NCBI GenBank assembly: GCA_013697915.1
Contig: JACCVY010000257.1
Coordinates: 1-64,000 of the forward strand
DNA from: Blastocatellia bacterium
GTDB taxonomy: Bacteria > Acidobacteriota > Blastocatellia > Pyrinomonadales > Pyrinomonadaceae
Direction of reading: 5' to 3'
DNA: 64,000 bases
Positions 50,919 to 58,677 of the stretch are shown here, piece by piece. The stretch's first letter is position 1, and each line of letters begins with the position of its first letter. The notes under the pieces are model-generated. The model saw only the letters and a program-made list of their open reading frames with translations, searched no databases and was not told where the DNA came from. Made by a program: the position numbers and the translations under genes.

Positions 50919-51938
50919 TCAACCCACCGGCGCCGGCGCGATGACTTCGTGGATGGCGCGCACTTCGCTAACAAGCCGCTCATATTGATCCAATGTCAGT
51001 GCTTGCGCGCCATCGGAAAGCGCGTTGCCGGGCGAATCGTGCACTTCGACAATCAAGCCATCGGCGCCAACTGCAACACCCGCGCGCGCCAACGGAGTTA
51101 CCATATAGTTCTTTCCGGTACCGTGCGACGGGTCGACTATGACCGGCAAATGTGAAATACGTCTCACCGCTGGTATCGCGGCCAGGTCCAAAGTATTTCT
51201 GGTGTGCTGGGAAAAAGTGCGTATCCCGCGCTCGCAAAGAACAACTTGATAGTTACCTTCGGCCATTATGTATTCCGCCGCCAGCAGCCATTCATCAAGC
51301 GTCGCCGACAAGCCGCGTTTAAGCAGCACCGGCAAACTGGATTTTCCCACGCGTCGCAGCAGCGTGAAGTTTTGCATACTGCGCGCGCCAATCTGAATCA
51401 TGTCCGCATAGCGTTCAACCAAATCGACACTCGGTTCGTCCAATGCCTCGGTAACAATTTTCAATCCAAAGGTGTCGCGAATCTCTGCAAGAATCTTCAA
51501 TCCGTCTTCGCCCAAACCCTGAAATGCATAAGGCGAAGTACGCGGCTTGAAAGCGCCACCGCGAAAAAAGCGCGCGCCGCTGCGTCGCACAACCTCGGCG
51601 ACTGCGAAAGCCTGCGTGCGGCTTTCAACTGCGCAGGGACCAGCAATGATGGCCAACTCGTCACCGCCGATGGCCGCGTCGCCCACGCGCACGACTGTCT
51701 TCTCCTTGCGCATGTCGAGCGTCACCAGTTTATATGGCTTGCTGATGCGAACAGCTTCGGCGACGCCGGGAAGAGTTTCGAAATGTGAAGGATCAATAGC
51801 ACCGGAATTTCCTGTTATGCCAACAGCAGTTCGGGCGGCGCCAGGCATGGGATGCGCTTTGTACCCGAGCTCTTCAATGACCTGGACCACGGCCTCCACC
51901 TGGCCGTCGGTGGCGTCAGCTTTCATTACGATCAGCAT
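50919..51938 (-). CDS. aroF: 3-deoxy-7-phosphoheptulonate (DAHP) synthase
   Basis: This 339-residue enzyme condenses PEP and erythrose 4-phosphate in the first step of the shikimate pathway. It is of the beta class with an N-terminal ferredoxin-like domain ([33 protein letters not shown], about 1-75). The barrel has the motifs [68 protein letters not shown] and [13 protein letters not shown]. It is unlike the Escherichia AroG type. No other aro gene is adjacent. Confidence 0.94.
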   Translation of the reverse strand: MLIVMKADATDGQVEAVVQVIEELGYKAHPMPGAARTAVGITGNSGAIDPSHFETLPGVAEAVRISKPYKLVTLDMRKEKTVVRVGDAAIGGDELAIIAGPCAVESRTQAFAVAEVVRRSGARFFRGGAFKPRTSPYAFQGLGEDGLKILAEIRDTFGLKIVTEALDEPSVDLVERYADMIQIGARSMQNFTLLRRVGKSSLPVLLKRGLSATLDEWLLAAEYIMAEGNYQVVLCERGIRTFSQHTRNTLDLAAIPAVRRISHLPVIVDPSHGTGKNYMVTPLARAGVAVGADGLIVEVHDSPGNALSDGAQALTLDQYERLVSEVRAIHEVIAPAPVG

Positions 51939-51969
51939 AGTTCACAGGTAACGTGAGAACAGTTTGGTT

Positions 51970-52202
51970 CTATAGTTTCCGATACACCTCTCGACGATGG
52001 CGCACGTAATGAATAAGCACTTGCTTGGCCCGCTGATTGACTCCATACACTACGCGATACTCCCGAACTTCAGCGCCTGTCGTGGAAAAGGATTCTCCGC
52101 CAGTAAGTCCAACCTATTAATTACGCGGGTAATCGCGGATTTCGGTAATGAACGCAAATCCTTTTCAAACGAGGGCTTGAGGATGACTTTATATGAGGCC
52201 AT
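51970..52202 (-). pseudogene. RelE/ParE-type toxin, frameshifted
   Basis: The toxin frame opens with ATG 52202, overlapping the end of the antitoxin gene. It encodes YKVILKPSFEKDLRSLPKS and NRLDLLAENPFPRQALKF, then hits a stop near 52054. The family C-terminus EYRVVYGVNQRAKQVLIHYV and RHRREVYRKL continues in another frame to TAG 51970-51972. The usual segment with the RVG turn between the two parts is missing. So a short deletion with a frameshift has inactivated the mRNA-interferase. Confidence 0.8.
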
Positions 52203-52374
52203 CCTTCTTCAGACGCCGTTTCAATTCTTCTAAGGCGATTGGCTTTTCGGCTTTGCGCTCGGCAACGACGGCGAGGTCATGGAGGTCTTCCAATAATTTC
52301 TCGTATTCTTTGAGAGACAGCAGAACCCCCGTCTTTTTTCCGGTTTCATCGATTACATACTGTGCTTGCGACAT
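52189..52374 (-). CDS. Antitoxin of a RelE/ParE-type pair
   Basis: This 61-residue protein resembles short prevent-host-death/RelB-like antitoxins: an N-terminal strand-rich DNA-binding part (QYVIDETGKKTGVLLSLKEYEKLLEDLHDL) and a basic helical tail (KPIALEELKRRLKKDG) for toxin binding. The next frame, starting within its last codons, encodes a RelE-like toxin, which is frameshifted. It may still repress its own promoter or neutralise a related toxin elsewhere. Confidence 0.8.
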   Translation of the reverse strand: MSQAQYVIDETGKKTGVLLSLKEYEKLLEDLHDLAVVAERKAEKPIALEELKRRLKKDGLI

Positions 52375-52419
52375 GGCCTTACTTTAACTGAAAGACAGCG
52401 AACCTAAAAGCGCGATTAC

Positions 52420-54477
52420 CTACATCCTTTCGGGCACCCTGATTCCAAGCGTTGCCAGCGCCGCGGTCAACTGCTGCCGCGTAATATTAGCGACTGCGAT
52501 CAATACCGCCTTCTTGATTTCATCTTCCTCGGCGATGATGCGATGACGGTGATAGAAGAGATTAAACGCGCGCGCAAGTGTGAATGCATACTTCGCTAAA
52601 TTCGCCGGCTCAGCTGAAGCTGCGCATTGCGCGATCGCTTCTTCCAGGCGCTCGGCCAGCATGAGCAACGACCAGACTTCGGTTCCGGCCTCCCCAGCAA
52701 GAACTTCGGAAACTCTCGCTGCGGTTTGCGAATCGCCCGTCGCTTTCTGGAGCAACTCCGTCGCGGCCGCGATCGCCTTCTCATCGAGCTTGCGAAAGAT
52801 CGAATTCGCCCGCACCGCTGCATACTGGCAATAAGGGCCGGTTTCGCCTTCGAAAGAAAGCGCCTCGTTGAAGTCGAATGCAATTACCGAATTGCGCGTG
52901 AACTTGAGAAGAAAATAACGCAAGGCTCCGACAGCTATTTCATGTGCAGTTGCGCTTCGCTCGTCCGCCGACAATTCAGGATGCCGCGCCTCGACTTCCT
53001 TCAGCGCATCCTTTTCCAAACGATCGATCAGATCGTCGGCTTTCACGCCCAGACCTTTCCGCCCACTCATTTCGATGTAAGGACGCGCGCGATCCTCTTC
53101 GCTCAATTCAATTCCCAACTCTTCGCAAGCCGCAGGAGACAACGCCACCATCTCGTAGCCAAAATGAACGCTTGCGTCTGCGCCGATTTCGGGCACGAGC
53201 GCAACGACACCGCGCGCCACAATTTCCTGCGGATACGCCTGGCGGGAATCGATTACGTTATAGACCTTCACGCCGCCGCCGAAATTGGGCCGCGGCAATT
53301 CGGGAAGGATCTCAGCGTTGGATTCCGTAGTAGTAACCCAGGCGACGTGCCCATCCGGATAAGAACGAAAAGGCTTGTAGTTGAAATCCAAACCGAGCTG
53401 GCCCAGCTTCCACAATTGATAAGCGATGTCCTTGCCGGTGTAGGTTACTGTGCCGTTTGAGCGCACGATTATCTTGTCCGATTCATGTTCGTCAGTGCCG
53501 GTGTGCGATTCAAACGGCATCACCCAACAACCCGCGTGCTTGCCCTGTGATTCGAAGCGGATAACGCCAGCGCTCTTCATCAGCTCAAAGGCGCGATCCC
53601 AAAAATGTAGATGAAGAATGTCTGATTCGCGCGCCAGCAAGTCGTAACGAATGTCGAGCCGCTCCATCGTGTCGAGTATGCGTTCGACATTGCGCGTGGC
53701 GACGTAATCCGCCAGCTCGGCTGTTGGGTTGTTTCCCGCCTCGATCGCGTGCAGCACGTCGCTGCGCAACTCGAGTCGTGCTGAATTTGTTTCTTCATCG
53801 GCGCCTTCGCGATAAAACACTCCGACACGCGTGTACAGGTCCCAGCAGTAATAATCAAACGGAACATTTGCGGGCAGCGAACTATCCAGCGCTTTGATTT
53901 GTTCGAGCGTCATTTTCTCGAGCTCGGTAAAGCCGACAACGACGTCCGCCACCTGGACGCCGGTATTGTCGATGTAGTTTTGCACCTCAACGCGCTCGCC
54001 CGCGGCTTTGAGCACGCGAACAAAAGTGTCACCGAGCACGGCGTTGCGAACGTGCCCAATGTGCGCTGCCTTGTTCGGATTGATGCTGGTGTGCTCAACC
54101 ATCTTTTTCGGACGATCTGGTACAGATGAGGTTACCTCGGTGGCAGCATTCTGTTTTCCTGCGAACAGCGAAAGCAGTTTGGCGCGATCAAAGAAGATGT
54201 TGACGTAACCGGCGCCCGCAACTTCGACGCGGGCGACTTCCGCGGACGCTTCCAATTTTGCCTTCAACTGTTCGGCAATTGTGCGCGGTGGGACCTTTGC
54301 GCCGGTGCCTTGCTTAATGAGTTTCGCAAGTTCAAATGAAACCGGGAACGCAAGATCGCCAAGCTCAGGGCGCGGCGGTGTCTCAGCGCCGACCTGGTCG
54401 AGTTCGACGCCGAACAGCTCCAGCGCCGCGCTTTGAACGAGTCCCTTTAGTTGATCCTGAAGCTGTAGAAGAGCCAC
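52420..54477 (-). CDS. argS: Arginyl-tRNA synthetase
   Basis: This 685-residue class I synthetase charges tRNA-Arg. The N-terminal additional domain is followed by the HIGH motif in NPNKAAHIGHVRNAVLGD (about residue 135-152). A MSGRKGLGV block takes the place of KMSKS, as in many bacterial ArgRS. The DALR anticodon-binding domain fills the C-terminus (TRNSVIAFDFNEALSFEGETGPYCQYAAVRANS onward). It is longer than the usual 550-590 because of insertions in the catalytic domain. The start is GTG 54477. A TATAAT box lies about 43 nt upstream. Confidence 0.95.
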   Translation of the reverse strand: MALLQLQDQLKGLVQSAALELFGVELDQVGAETPPRPELGDLAFPVSFELAKLIKQGTGAKVPPRTIAEQLKAKLEASAEVARVEVAGAGYVNIFFDRAKLLSLFAGKQNAATEVTSSVPDRPKKMVEHTSINPNKAAHIGHVRNAVLGDTFVRVLKAAGERVEVQNYIDNTGVQVADVVVGFTELEKMTLEQIKALDSSLPANVPFDYYCWDLYTRVGVFYREGADEETNSARLELRSDVLHAIEAGNNPTAELADYVATRNVERILDTMERLDIRYDLLARESDILHLHFWDRAFELMKSAGVIRFESQGKHAGCWVMPFESHTGTDEHESDKIIVRSNGTVTYTGKDIAYQLWKLGQLGLDFNYKPFRSYPDGHVAWVTTTESNAEILPELPRPNFGGGVKVYNVIDSRQAYPQEIVARGVVALVPEIGADASVHFGYEMVALSPAACEELGIELSEEDRARPYIEMSGRKGLGVKADDLIDRLEKDALKEVEARHPELSADERSATAHEIAVGALRYFLLKFTRNSVIAFDFNEALSFEGETGPYCQYAAVRANSIFRKLDEKAIAAATELLQKATGDSQTAARVSEVLAGEAGTEVWSLLMLAERLEEAIAQCAASAEPANLAKYAFTLARAFNLFYHRHRIIAEEDEIKKAVLIAVANITRQQLTAALATLGIRVPERM

Positions 54478-54519
54478 TTGATTCCTGATCTGAAAATTTG
54501 ATTGTCCGGAAAAGCGGAA

Positions 54520-54525
54520 ATTATA
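54520..54525 (-). promoter_or_regulatory. Candidate -10 box for argS
   Basis: The minus strand reads TATAAT (complement of 54520-54525), a perfect -10 hexamer, 43 nt before the GTG start. No clear -35 hexamer is seen at the normal distance, so it is only a partial promoter. Confidence 0.35.
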
Positions 54526-54640
54526 GCTTAGCGGGTTTCCAATCCGCTATTGCGGGGCATCGGGAAAAATGATTGAGGACTAGCAACGACAAGCAACTCG
54601 CTTCGTCACCCGGTTGACCCTTGAACGGGGCAAAGCCTTG

Positions 54641-54646
54641 TATACT
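54641..54646 (+). promoter_or_regulatory. Candidate promoter for larC
   Basis: TATACT (54641-54646) is preceded by TTG in the extended -10 region. Possible -35 hexamers (TTGACC 54614, TTGAAC 54621) stand at 21 and 14 bp, neither ideal. Confidence 0.3.
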
Positions 54647-54690
54647 CATCGCTTTTGGCGTTTTCTGACCACGCTCTGTTACCATCGCTC

Positions 54691-54750
54691 GTAAACCGTA
54701 AATAGGAGATTCGCAATCGGTCGGTTCCATTTACGATTCACGATTCACGC
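54691..54750. repeat. Heptanucleotide-array hairpin, unit GATTCAC
   Basis: The left arm (GTAAACC, GTAAATA at 54691-54704) is short. The right arm has CATTTAC, GATTCAC, GATTCAC (54728-54748). It lies directly before the larC start, where a ribosome-binding site would otherwise be. Confidence 0.6.
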
Positions 54751-54754
54751 TCTT

Positions 54755-55930
54755 ATGAAGACTCTCTATTTCGATTGTTTTGCCGGGGCCAGCGGCGACA
54801 TGATCCTCGGCGCAATGGTTGCCGCAGGTGTCAGCCCGCAAGAGTTGAATGATCAACTTTCGCTCCTGGGCGTTTCAGGGTATGCCATCAATTTTGAAAC
54901 AGTGAATCGTTCAGGGATTAGCGCCACTTACGCTCGCGTGCAGACTGCGCCCGAACAGGCCCATCGCCACCTGTCAGACATCCTGAAAATTATTTACGAC
55001 TCGCGTTTGTCCGGGAGCGTCAAGGACCGCGCCGCTGAAATATTTGCTCGTCTTGCTGAAGCCGAGGCCCGCGTGCATAACGAGCGCATTGAAAAAATTC
55101 ACTTTCATGAGGTCGGTGCGCTTGATGCCATTATCGATGTTGTAGGCGCCGCGATATGTTTTGACTTGCTCGGCATTGAACATTTCGTTTCTTCGGCGTT
55201 CCACGTCGGCAGCGGCATGATTGATATGGCCCATGGCCGTTTTCCAGTGCCACCGCCGGCGGTGACGGAATTGTTGAAAGGCGCACCTTTTTATTCGACT
55301 GACGTTAAGGGGGAACTGCTGACGCCGACGGGCGCTGCAATCATCACCACCGTGTGTTCGGAATTCGGCGCGCTACCGCAGCTGAAACTTGAACATACGG
55401 GCTATGGCGCCGGAACGCGCGAATATGAAAAATTTCCGAACGTCCTGCGCGTCTTTGTTGGCGAAACAGTAGACGCACAGCGTGACGACGTGAAATTGTG
55501 GATGGTGGAAACAAATGTGGATGACATGTCGCCGCAAGTGTTCGGTCACGTGATGGAGCGAGCGTTGGAATCAGGGGCGCTGGATTGCTATTTCACGCCA
55601 ATCCAGATGAAGAAGAACCGTCCCGGAGTTCTGTTGTCAATCCTCTGTCGCGAAGACGAGCGCGAAAAGTTTATGGATCTCCTTTTTTCCGAGACGACAA
55701 CATTAGGCATTCGCAGCTACCAGGTTGAGCGCCGCGCCCTTGAGCGTCACACAGTGCGAGTGGAAACGCAGTATGGACCGATTGATGTTAAAGTAGCGCA
55801 AGTCAACGGCCATATTGTTAAGGAGATGCCGGAGTACGAGCAATGCCGGCAAGCGGCGCGCAACGCGAATGTGCCGCTGCGGATCGTAGAAGAGGCGGCG
55901 CGAAATGCCTTCGCCGAAACCGCTAAATAG
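54755..55930 (+). CDS. larC: Nickel-pincer cofactor biosynthesis protein LarC
   Basis: This 391-residue protein inserts nickel into the pincer cofactor of lactate racemase-type enzymes. The N-terminal signature is YFDCFAGASGDMILGAM. Later blocks are EKIHFHEVGALDAIIDVVGAA and FHVGSGMIDMAHGRFPVPPPA, then GELLTPTGAAII. The C-terminal half has ETNVDDMSPQVFGHVMERAL and DCYFTPIQMKKNRPGVLLSIL. It is one continuous frame, unlike the programmed-frameshift larC1/larC2 of some lactobacilli. The larA, larB and larE genes are not in the window, so the user enzyme is elsewhere. Confidence 0.93.
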   Translation: MKTLYFDCFAGASGDMILGAMVAAGVSPQELNDQLSLLGVSGYAINFETVNRSGISATYARVQTAPEQAHRHLSDILKIIYDSRLSGSVKDRAAEIFARLAEAEARVHNERIEKIHFHEVGALDAIIDVVGAAICFDLLGIEHFVSSAFHVGSGMIDMAHGRFPVPPPAVTELLKGAPFYSTDVKGELLTPTGAAIITTVCSEFGALPQLKLEHTGYGAGTREYEKFPNVLRVFVGETVDAQRDDVKLWMVETNVDDMSPQVFGHVMERALESGALDCYFTPIQMKKNRPGVLLSILCREDEREKFMDLLFSETTTLGIRSYQVERRALERHTVRVETQYGPIDVKVAQVNGHIVKEMPEYEQCRQAARNANVPLRIVEEAARNAFAETAK

Positions 55931-55937
55931 TGGAAGA

Positions 55938-56080
55938 CAGAGCGGGGGCCATGCCCGCCTTCCCGACCATGAGCCTTCGATGTGGCCGTTTACGCTTTCA
56001 TTGAAAGGCTTTCGCACGCGAAGCCGAAAACGAGATAAATAATCTCTCAGGTTGGGAAGGTGGGTTTACCCCCGCCCTTA
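55938..56080. repeat. Long inverted repeat (GAGCGGGGGC family, copy 3)
   Basis: AGAGCGGGGGCCATGCCC with CCTTCCCGACCATGAG (55940-55973) is inverted near 56044-56080 (CTCTCAGGTTGGGAAGG, TGGGTTTACCCCCGC). It fills the larC-folE spacer and ends 12 nt before the folE start. Confidence 0.78.
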
Positions 56081-56091
56081 CGTAGCAAAAG

Positions 56092-56718
56092 ATGGCGACA
56101 AAGCTTACAGGTCAGGCGGCCAACGACACCTCCCAGCAGAACGAACGTCCTGCTGTCGATCTTGATCTGATAGCGCAAGGAGTGCGCATGATTCTTGAGG
56201 GTCTAGGCGAAGATGCGGATCGCCCGGGTTTGCAGGAAACACCCAGGCGCGTCGCCGAGATGTATGCCGAGCTTACATCGGGCATGCGCGAAGATCCGGC
56301 ACAGCACATCGTGCCTTTGCCCGGGGATAAACACGATGAGATGGTGATCGTAAAAGACATCAGTATTGCCTCGATGTGCGAACATCATCTGGCGCCTTTC
56401 GTCGGCAAGTGTCATATCGCATACATTCCGCGCGACGGACGCATCCTGGGAATCTCGAAACTGGCACGTCTGGCTGAAACGTTCTCGCGTCGGCTGCAAC
56501 TTCAGGAACGTTTAACTACCGACATCGCGAACACATTATTCGAAGGTTTGAAGCCAATTGGCGTGATGGTGGTGATCGAGGCAGCGCACACGTGCATGAC
56601 CCTGCGTGGCGTGAGAAAAGCCGACGCCAAGACAGTTACTTCGGCGGTACTCGGCGGCTTTCGCACCGACCCGCGCACGCGCGCCGAAGCGATGGCTCTT
56701 ATTACAGGCAAGGAGTGA
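56092..56718 (+). CDS. folE: GTP cyclohydrolase I
   Basis: This 208-residue enzyme forms dihydroneopterin triphosphate from GTP, the first step of folate synthesis. Zinc-binding residues lie in SMCEHHLAPF (Cys and His), and the second Cys is in VVIEAAHTCMTLRG. Other blocks: GDRPGLQETPRRVAEMY-like (ADRPGLQETPRRVAEMY), GKCHIAYIPRDGRILGISKLARLAETFSRRLQLQERLT, and VRKADAKTVTSAVLG. It is the second folate gene here besides folD. Confidence 0.96.
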   Translation: MATKLTGQAANDTSQQNERPAVDLDLIAQGVRMILEGLGEDADRPGLQETPRRVAEMYAELTSGMREDPAQHIVPLPGDKHDEMVIVKDISIASMCEHHLAPFVGKCHIAYIPRDGRILGISKLARLAETFSRRLQLQERLTTDIANTLFEGLKPIGVMVVIEAAHTCMTLRGVRKADAKTVTSAVLGGFRTDPRTRAEAMALITGKE

Positions 56719-56728
56719 GAGGAAGAAG

Positions 56729-58402
56729 ATGAAAAGACTAGCTTTAAGTTTTCATAGTGTAATCGTTGCCACAGTGATCAGCGCATTGGCCGTCAGCGGC
56801 TACGCGCAATCCCGCGGACAAATGAAGATCGCTCTCAATGAGGATTCAATGCGCGCCCACACCAGGTACTTAGCCAGCGACTTGTTGGAAGGTCGCGGCA
56901 CCGGCGCGCGCGGTGGCGAACTCGCCGCCAGCTATATTGCGGCGCAAATGGAAGCACTGGGATTGAAAGGCGCGGGCGCGAATGGCAGTTTCTTTCAACC
57001 GGTTTCGCTCGTCGGAGTGAAAGCCGATCCTAATACGAAACTGGTTGTTTCGGGACGAAACGGTAAAGAGACTTTCAAGTTTGCCGACGATTATGTCGCG
57101 TTCACCGGTGCTCAAACCGAAGACGTCGATGTCGATTCGGATTTGGTTTTCGTCGGCTATGGCATCAGCGCTCCGGAACAGAAGTGGAACGACTACAAAG
57201 GCGAAGCAGCGGATTATCGTGGCAAGATCTTGGTGATGCTGGTGAACGATCCGCCAGCCACCGCAGCCGAGCCCAATCTTTTCGGCGGCAGAGCGCTGAC
57301 GTATTACGGCCGCTGGACATACAAGTTTGAAGAAGCCGCTCGTCGCGGCGCTGCGGGCGTGATTCTTCTGCACACCGACGAATCCGCTGGTTATCCCTGG
57401 AGCGTGGTGCGCACGTCTAATGGCTCTTGGCGTTTCGATATTGCCCGCACGGCCGGCGATGCCACACCGTTCTTGAATATGCGTTCGTGGGTAACCAACG
57501 ATACCGCGCAAAAGATCATGAAGCTCGCTGGTTACGACCTTGGCGATATGCGCACGAAAGCGGCCTCGCGCGATTTTCAACCGGTCAAACTGAATCTCAA
57601 GGGAAAGATAAACCTGAAGAGCGAACTAAAACGCGTCGCGGCGCCAAACGTTGTGGGCATCCTGCCGGGACGCGATCCGAAATTGCGCGACGAGTATGTT
57701 GTCTATTCCGCGCATTGGGACCACTTTGGAATTGGCGCTCCTGACAAAACCGGCGACACGATTTACAACGGCGCGGTGGACAACGCTACCGGTTGCGCGG
57801 CGATACTGGCAATCGCGGAGGCGCTAGCCAAGCTGCCACCGGCGCAGCGACCACGTCGTTCAAGTTTGTTTCTGTTTCCTACCGCGGAAGAGCAGGGGCT
57901 GCTGGGCGCTGAATGGTATTCCAGACATCCGGTGGTGCCGGTTGAGAAAACTGCTGCCGACGTGAACCTCGATTCGATGAACATGCTCGGGGTAGCTCGC
58001 GATTTCACACCGTTGGGCGCTGAGCGTTCCAGTCTTGAAGCGGTGGTCCAGGCTGTGGCGCGCGAACGAGGATTGCGCATCTCGCCGGATTCGCGACCGG
58101 AGCAAGGTTCATTCTACCGATCCGATCACTTTCCGTTTGCAAAAGTCGGCGTGCCGTCGATTAGTTTGAAAGCGGGCGATGACTTGGTGGGGCATCCAAA
58201 AGGTTGGGGCGAGCAGCAGTTCAACGCATACAACACGCAGCACTATCATCAGCCGTCAGATGAATTCGATCCCAACTGGAACTATCAGGGCATGATTCAG
58301 GAGACTGAGATCGCGCTGGCGATTGGAATGCGCATCGCTAACGATCCGGCGATGCCACGGTTTAAACCGACTGATGAGTTTGCCAAGAACAGCAAGCGAT
58401 GA
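56729..58402 (+). CDS. Secreted M28-family metallopeptidase with PA domain
   Basis: This 557-residue exported peptidase has a signal peptide (residues about 1-26, ending GYAQS). A protease-associated (PA) domain interrupts the catalytic domain (LVFVGYGISAPEQKWNDYKG to about residue 290). Metal ligands appear in VYSAHWDHFGIG (His-x-Asp), NGAVDNATGCAAIL (Asp), FPTAEEQGLLGAEWYS (Glu-Glu) and NLDSMNMLG (Asp), plus a C-terminal His in QHYHQPSD. It is an aminopeptidase or glutaminyl cyclase-like hydrolase of peptides. It lies 10 nt after folE with an AGAGGAAG site before its ATG, so it may be co-transcribed. Confidence 0.92.
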   Translation: MKRLALSFHSVIVATVISALAVSGYAQSRGQMKIALNEDSMRAHTRYLASDLLEGRGTGARGGELAASYIAAQMEALGLKGAGANGSFFQPVSLVGVKADPNTKLVVSGRNGKETFKFADDYVAFTGAQTEDVDVDSDLVFVGYGISAPEQKWNDYKGEAADYRGKILVMLVNDPPATAAEPNLFGGRALTYYGRWTYKFEEAARRGAAGVILLHTDESAGYPWSVVRTSNGSWRFDIARTAGDATPFLNMRSWVTNDTAQKIMKLAGYDLGDMRTKAASRDFQPVKLNLKGKINLKSELKRVAAPNVVGILPGRDPKLRDEYVVYSAHWDHFGIGAPDKTGDTIYNGAVDNATGCAAILAIAEALAKLPPAQRPRRSSLFLFPTAEEQGLLGAEWYSRHPVVPVEKTAADVNLDSMNMLGVARDFTPLGAERSSLEAVVQAVARERGLRISPDSRPEQGSFYRSDHFPFAKVGVPSISLKAGDDLVGHPKGWGEQQFNAYNTQHYHQPSDEFDPNWNYQGMIQETEIALAIGMRIANDPAMPRFKPTDEFAKNSKR

Positions 58403-58440
58403 CTCGCGTAGACGGTTTTGGTGATGCGCGAATAAAACTA

Positions 58441-58639
58441 GATTTACCATTTACCATTTTTTATTTCTTATTTTCCATTGCCGATTAGTAGAAGACGGAC
58501 CATGACGTTGAATTAGGAGGTAACAAATAGTTAGCTCTAAGCCTGTAAATGCCTATAGCAAAACGACAACAAAGTAAGTTTCCGCTGTTACTGCAAACGA
58601 ATAAAAAATAAGAAATGAAAACTGGTAAATGGTAAATTC
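58441..58639. repeat. Heptanucleotide-array hairpin, unit ATTTACC
   Basis: The left arm (ATTTACC, ATTTACC, ATTTTTT, ATTTCTT, ATTTTCC; 58442-58476) is matched in inverse order by AAAAAAT, AAGAAAT, GAAAACT, GGTAAAT, GGTAAAT (about 58604-58638). The 125-bp loop contains an AGGAGGT stretch (about 58516-58522) without a usable start codon after it. The metG ATG follows after 39 nt. Confidence 0.85.
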
Positions 58640-58677
58640 TGTTCAATCTCGCTCCTTTCGCGTGATTCAGCCCAGCG

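Noticed and set aside
58516..58530. AGGAGGT as ribosome-binding site of a small gene in the metG leader
   Set aside because: No start codon at a suitable distance opens a frame of any length; it lies in the loop of the repeat hairpin.
4994..58639. A CRISPR array as explanation of the short periodic repeats
   Set aside because: The units are 7 nt long without spacers, vary between loci and form inverted arms. No cas gene is present.
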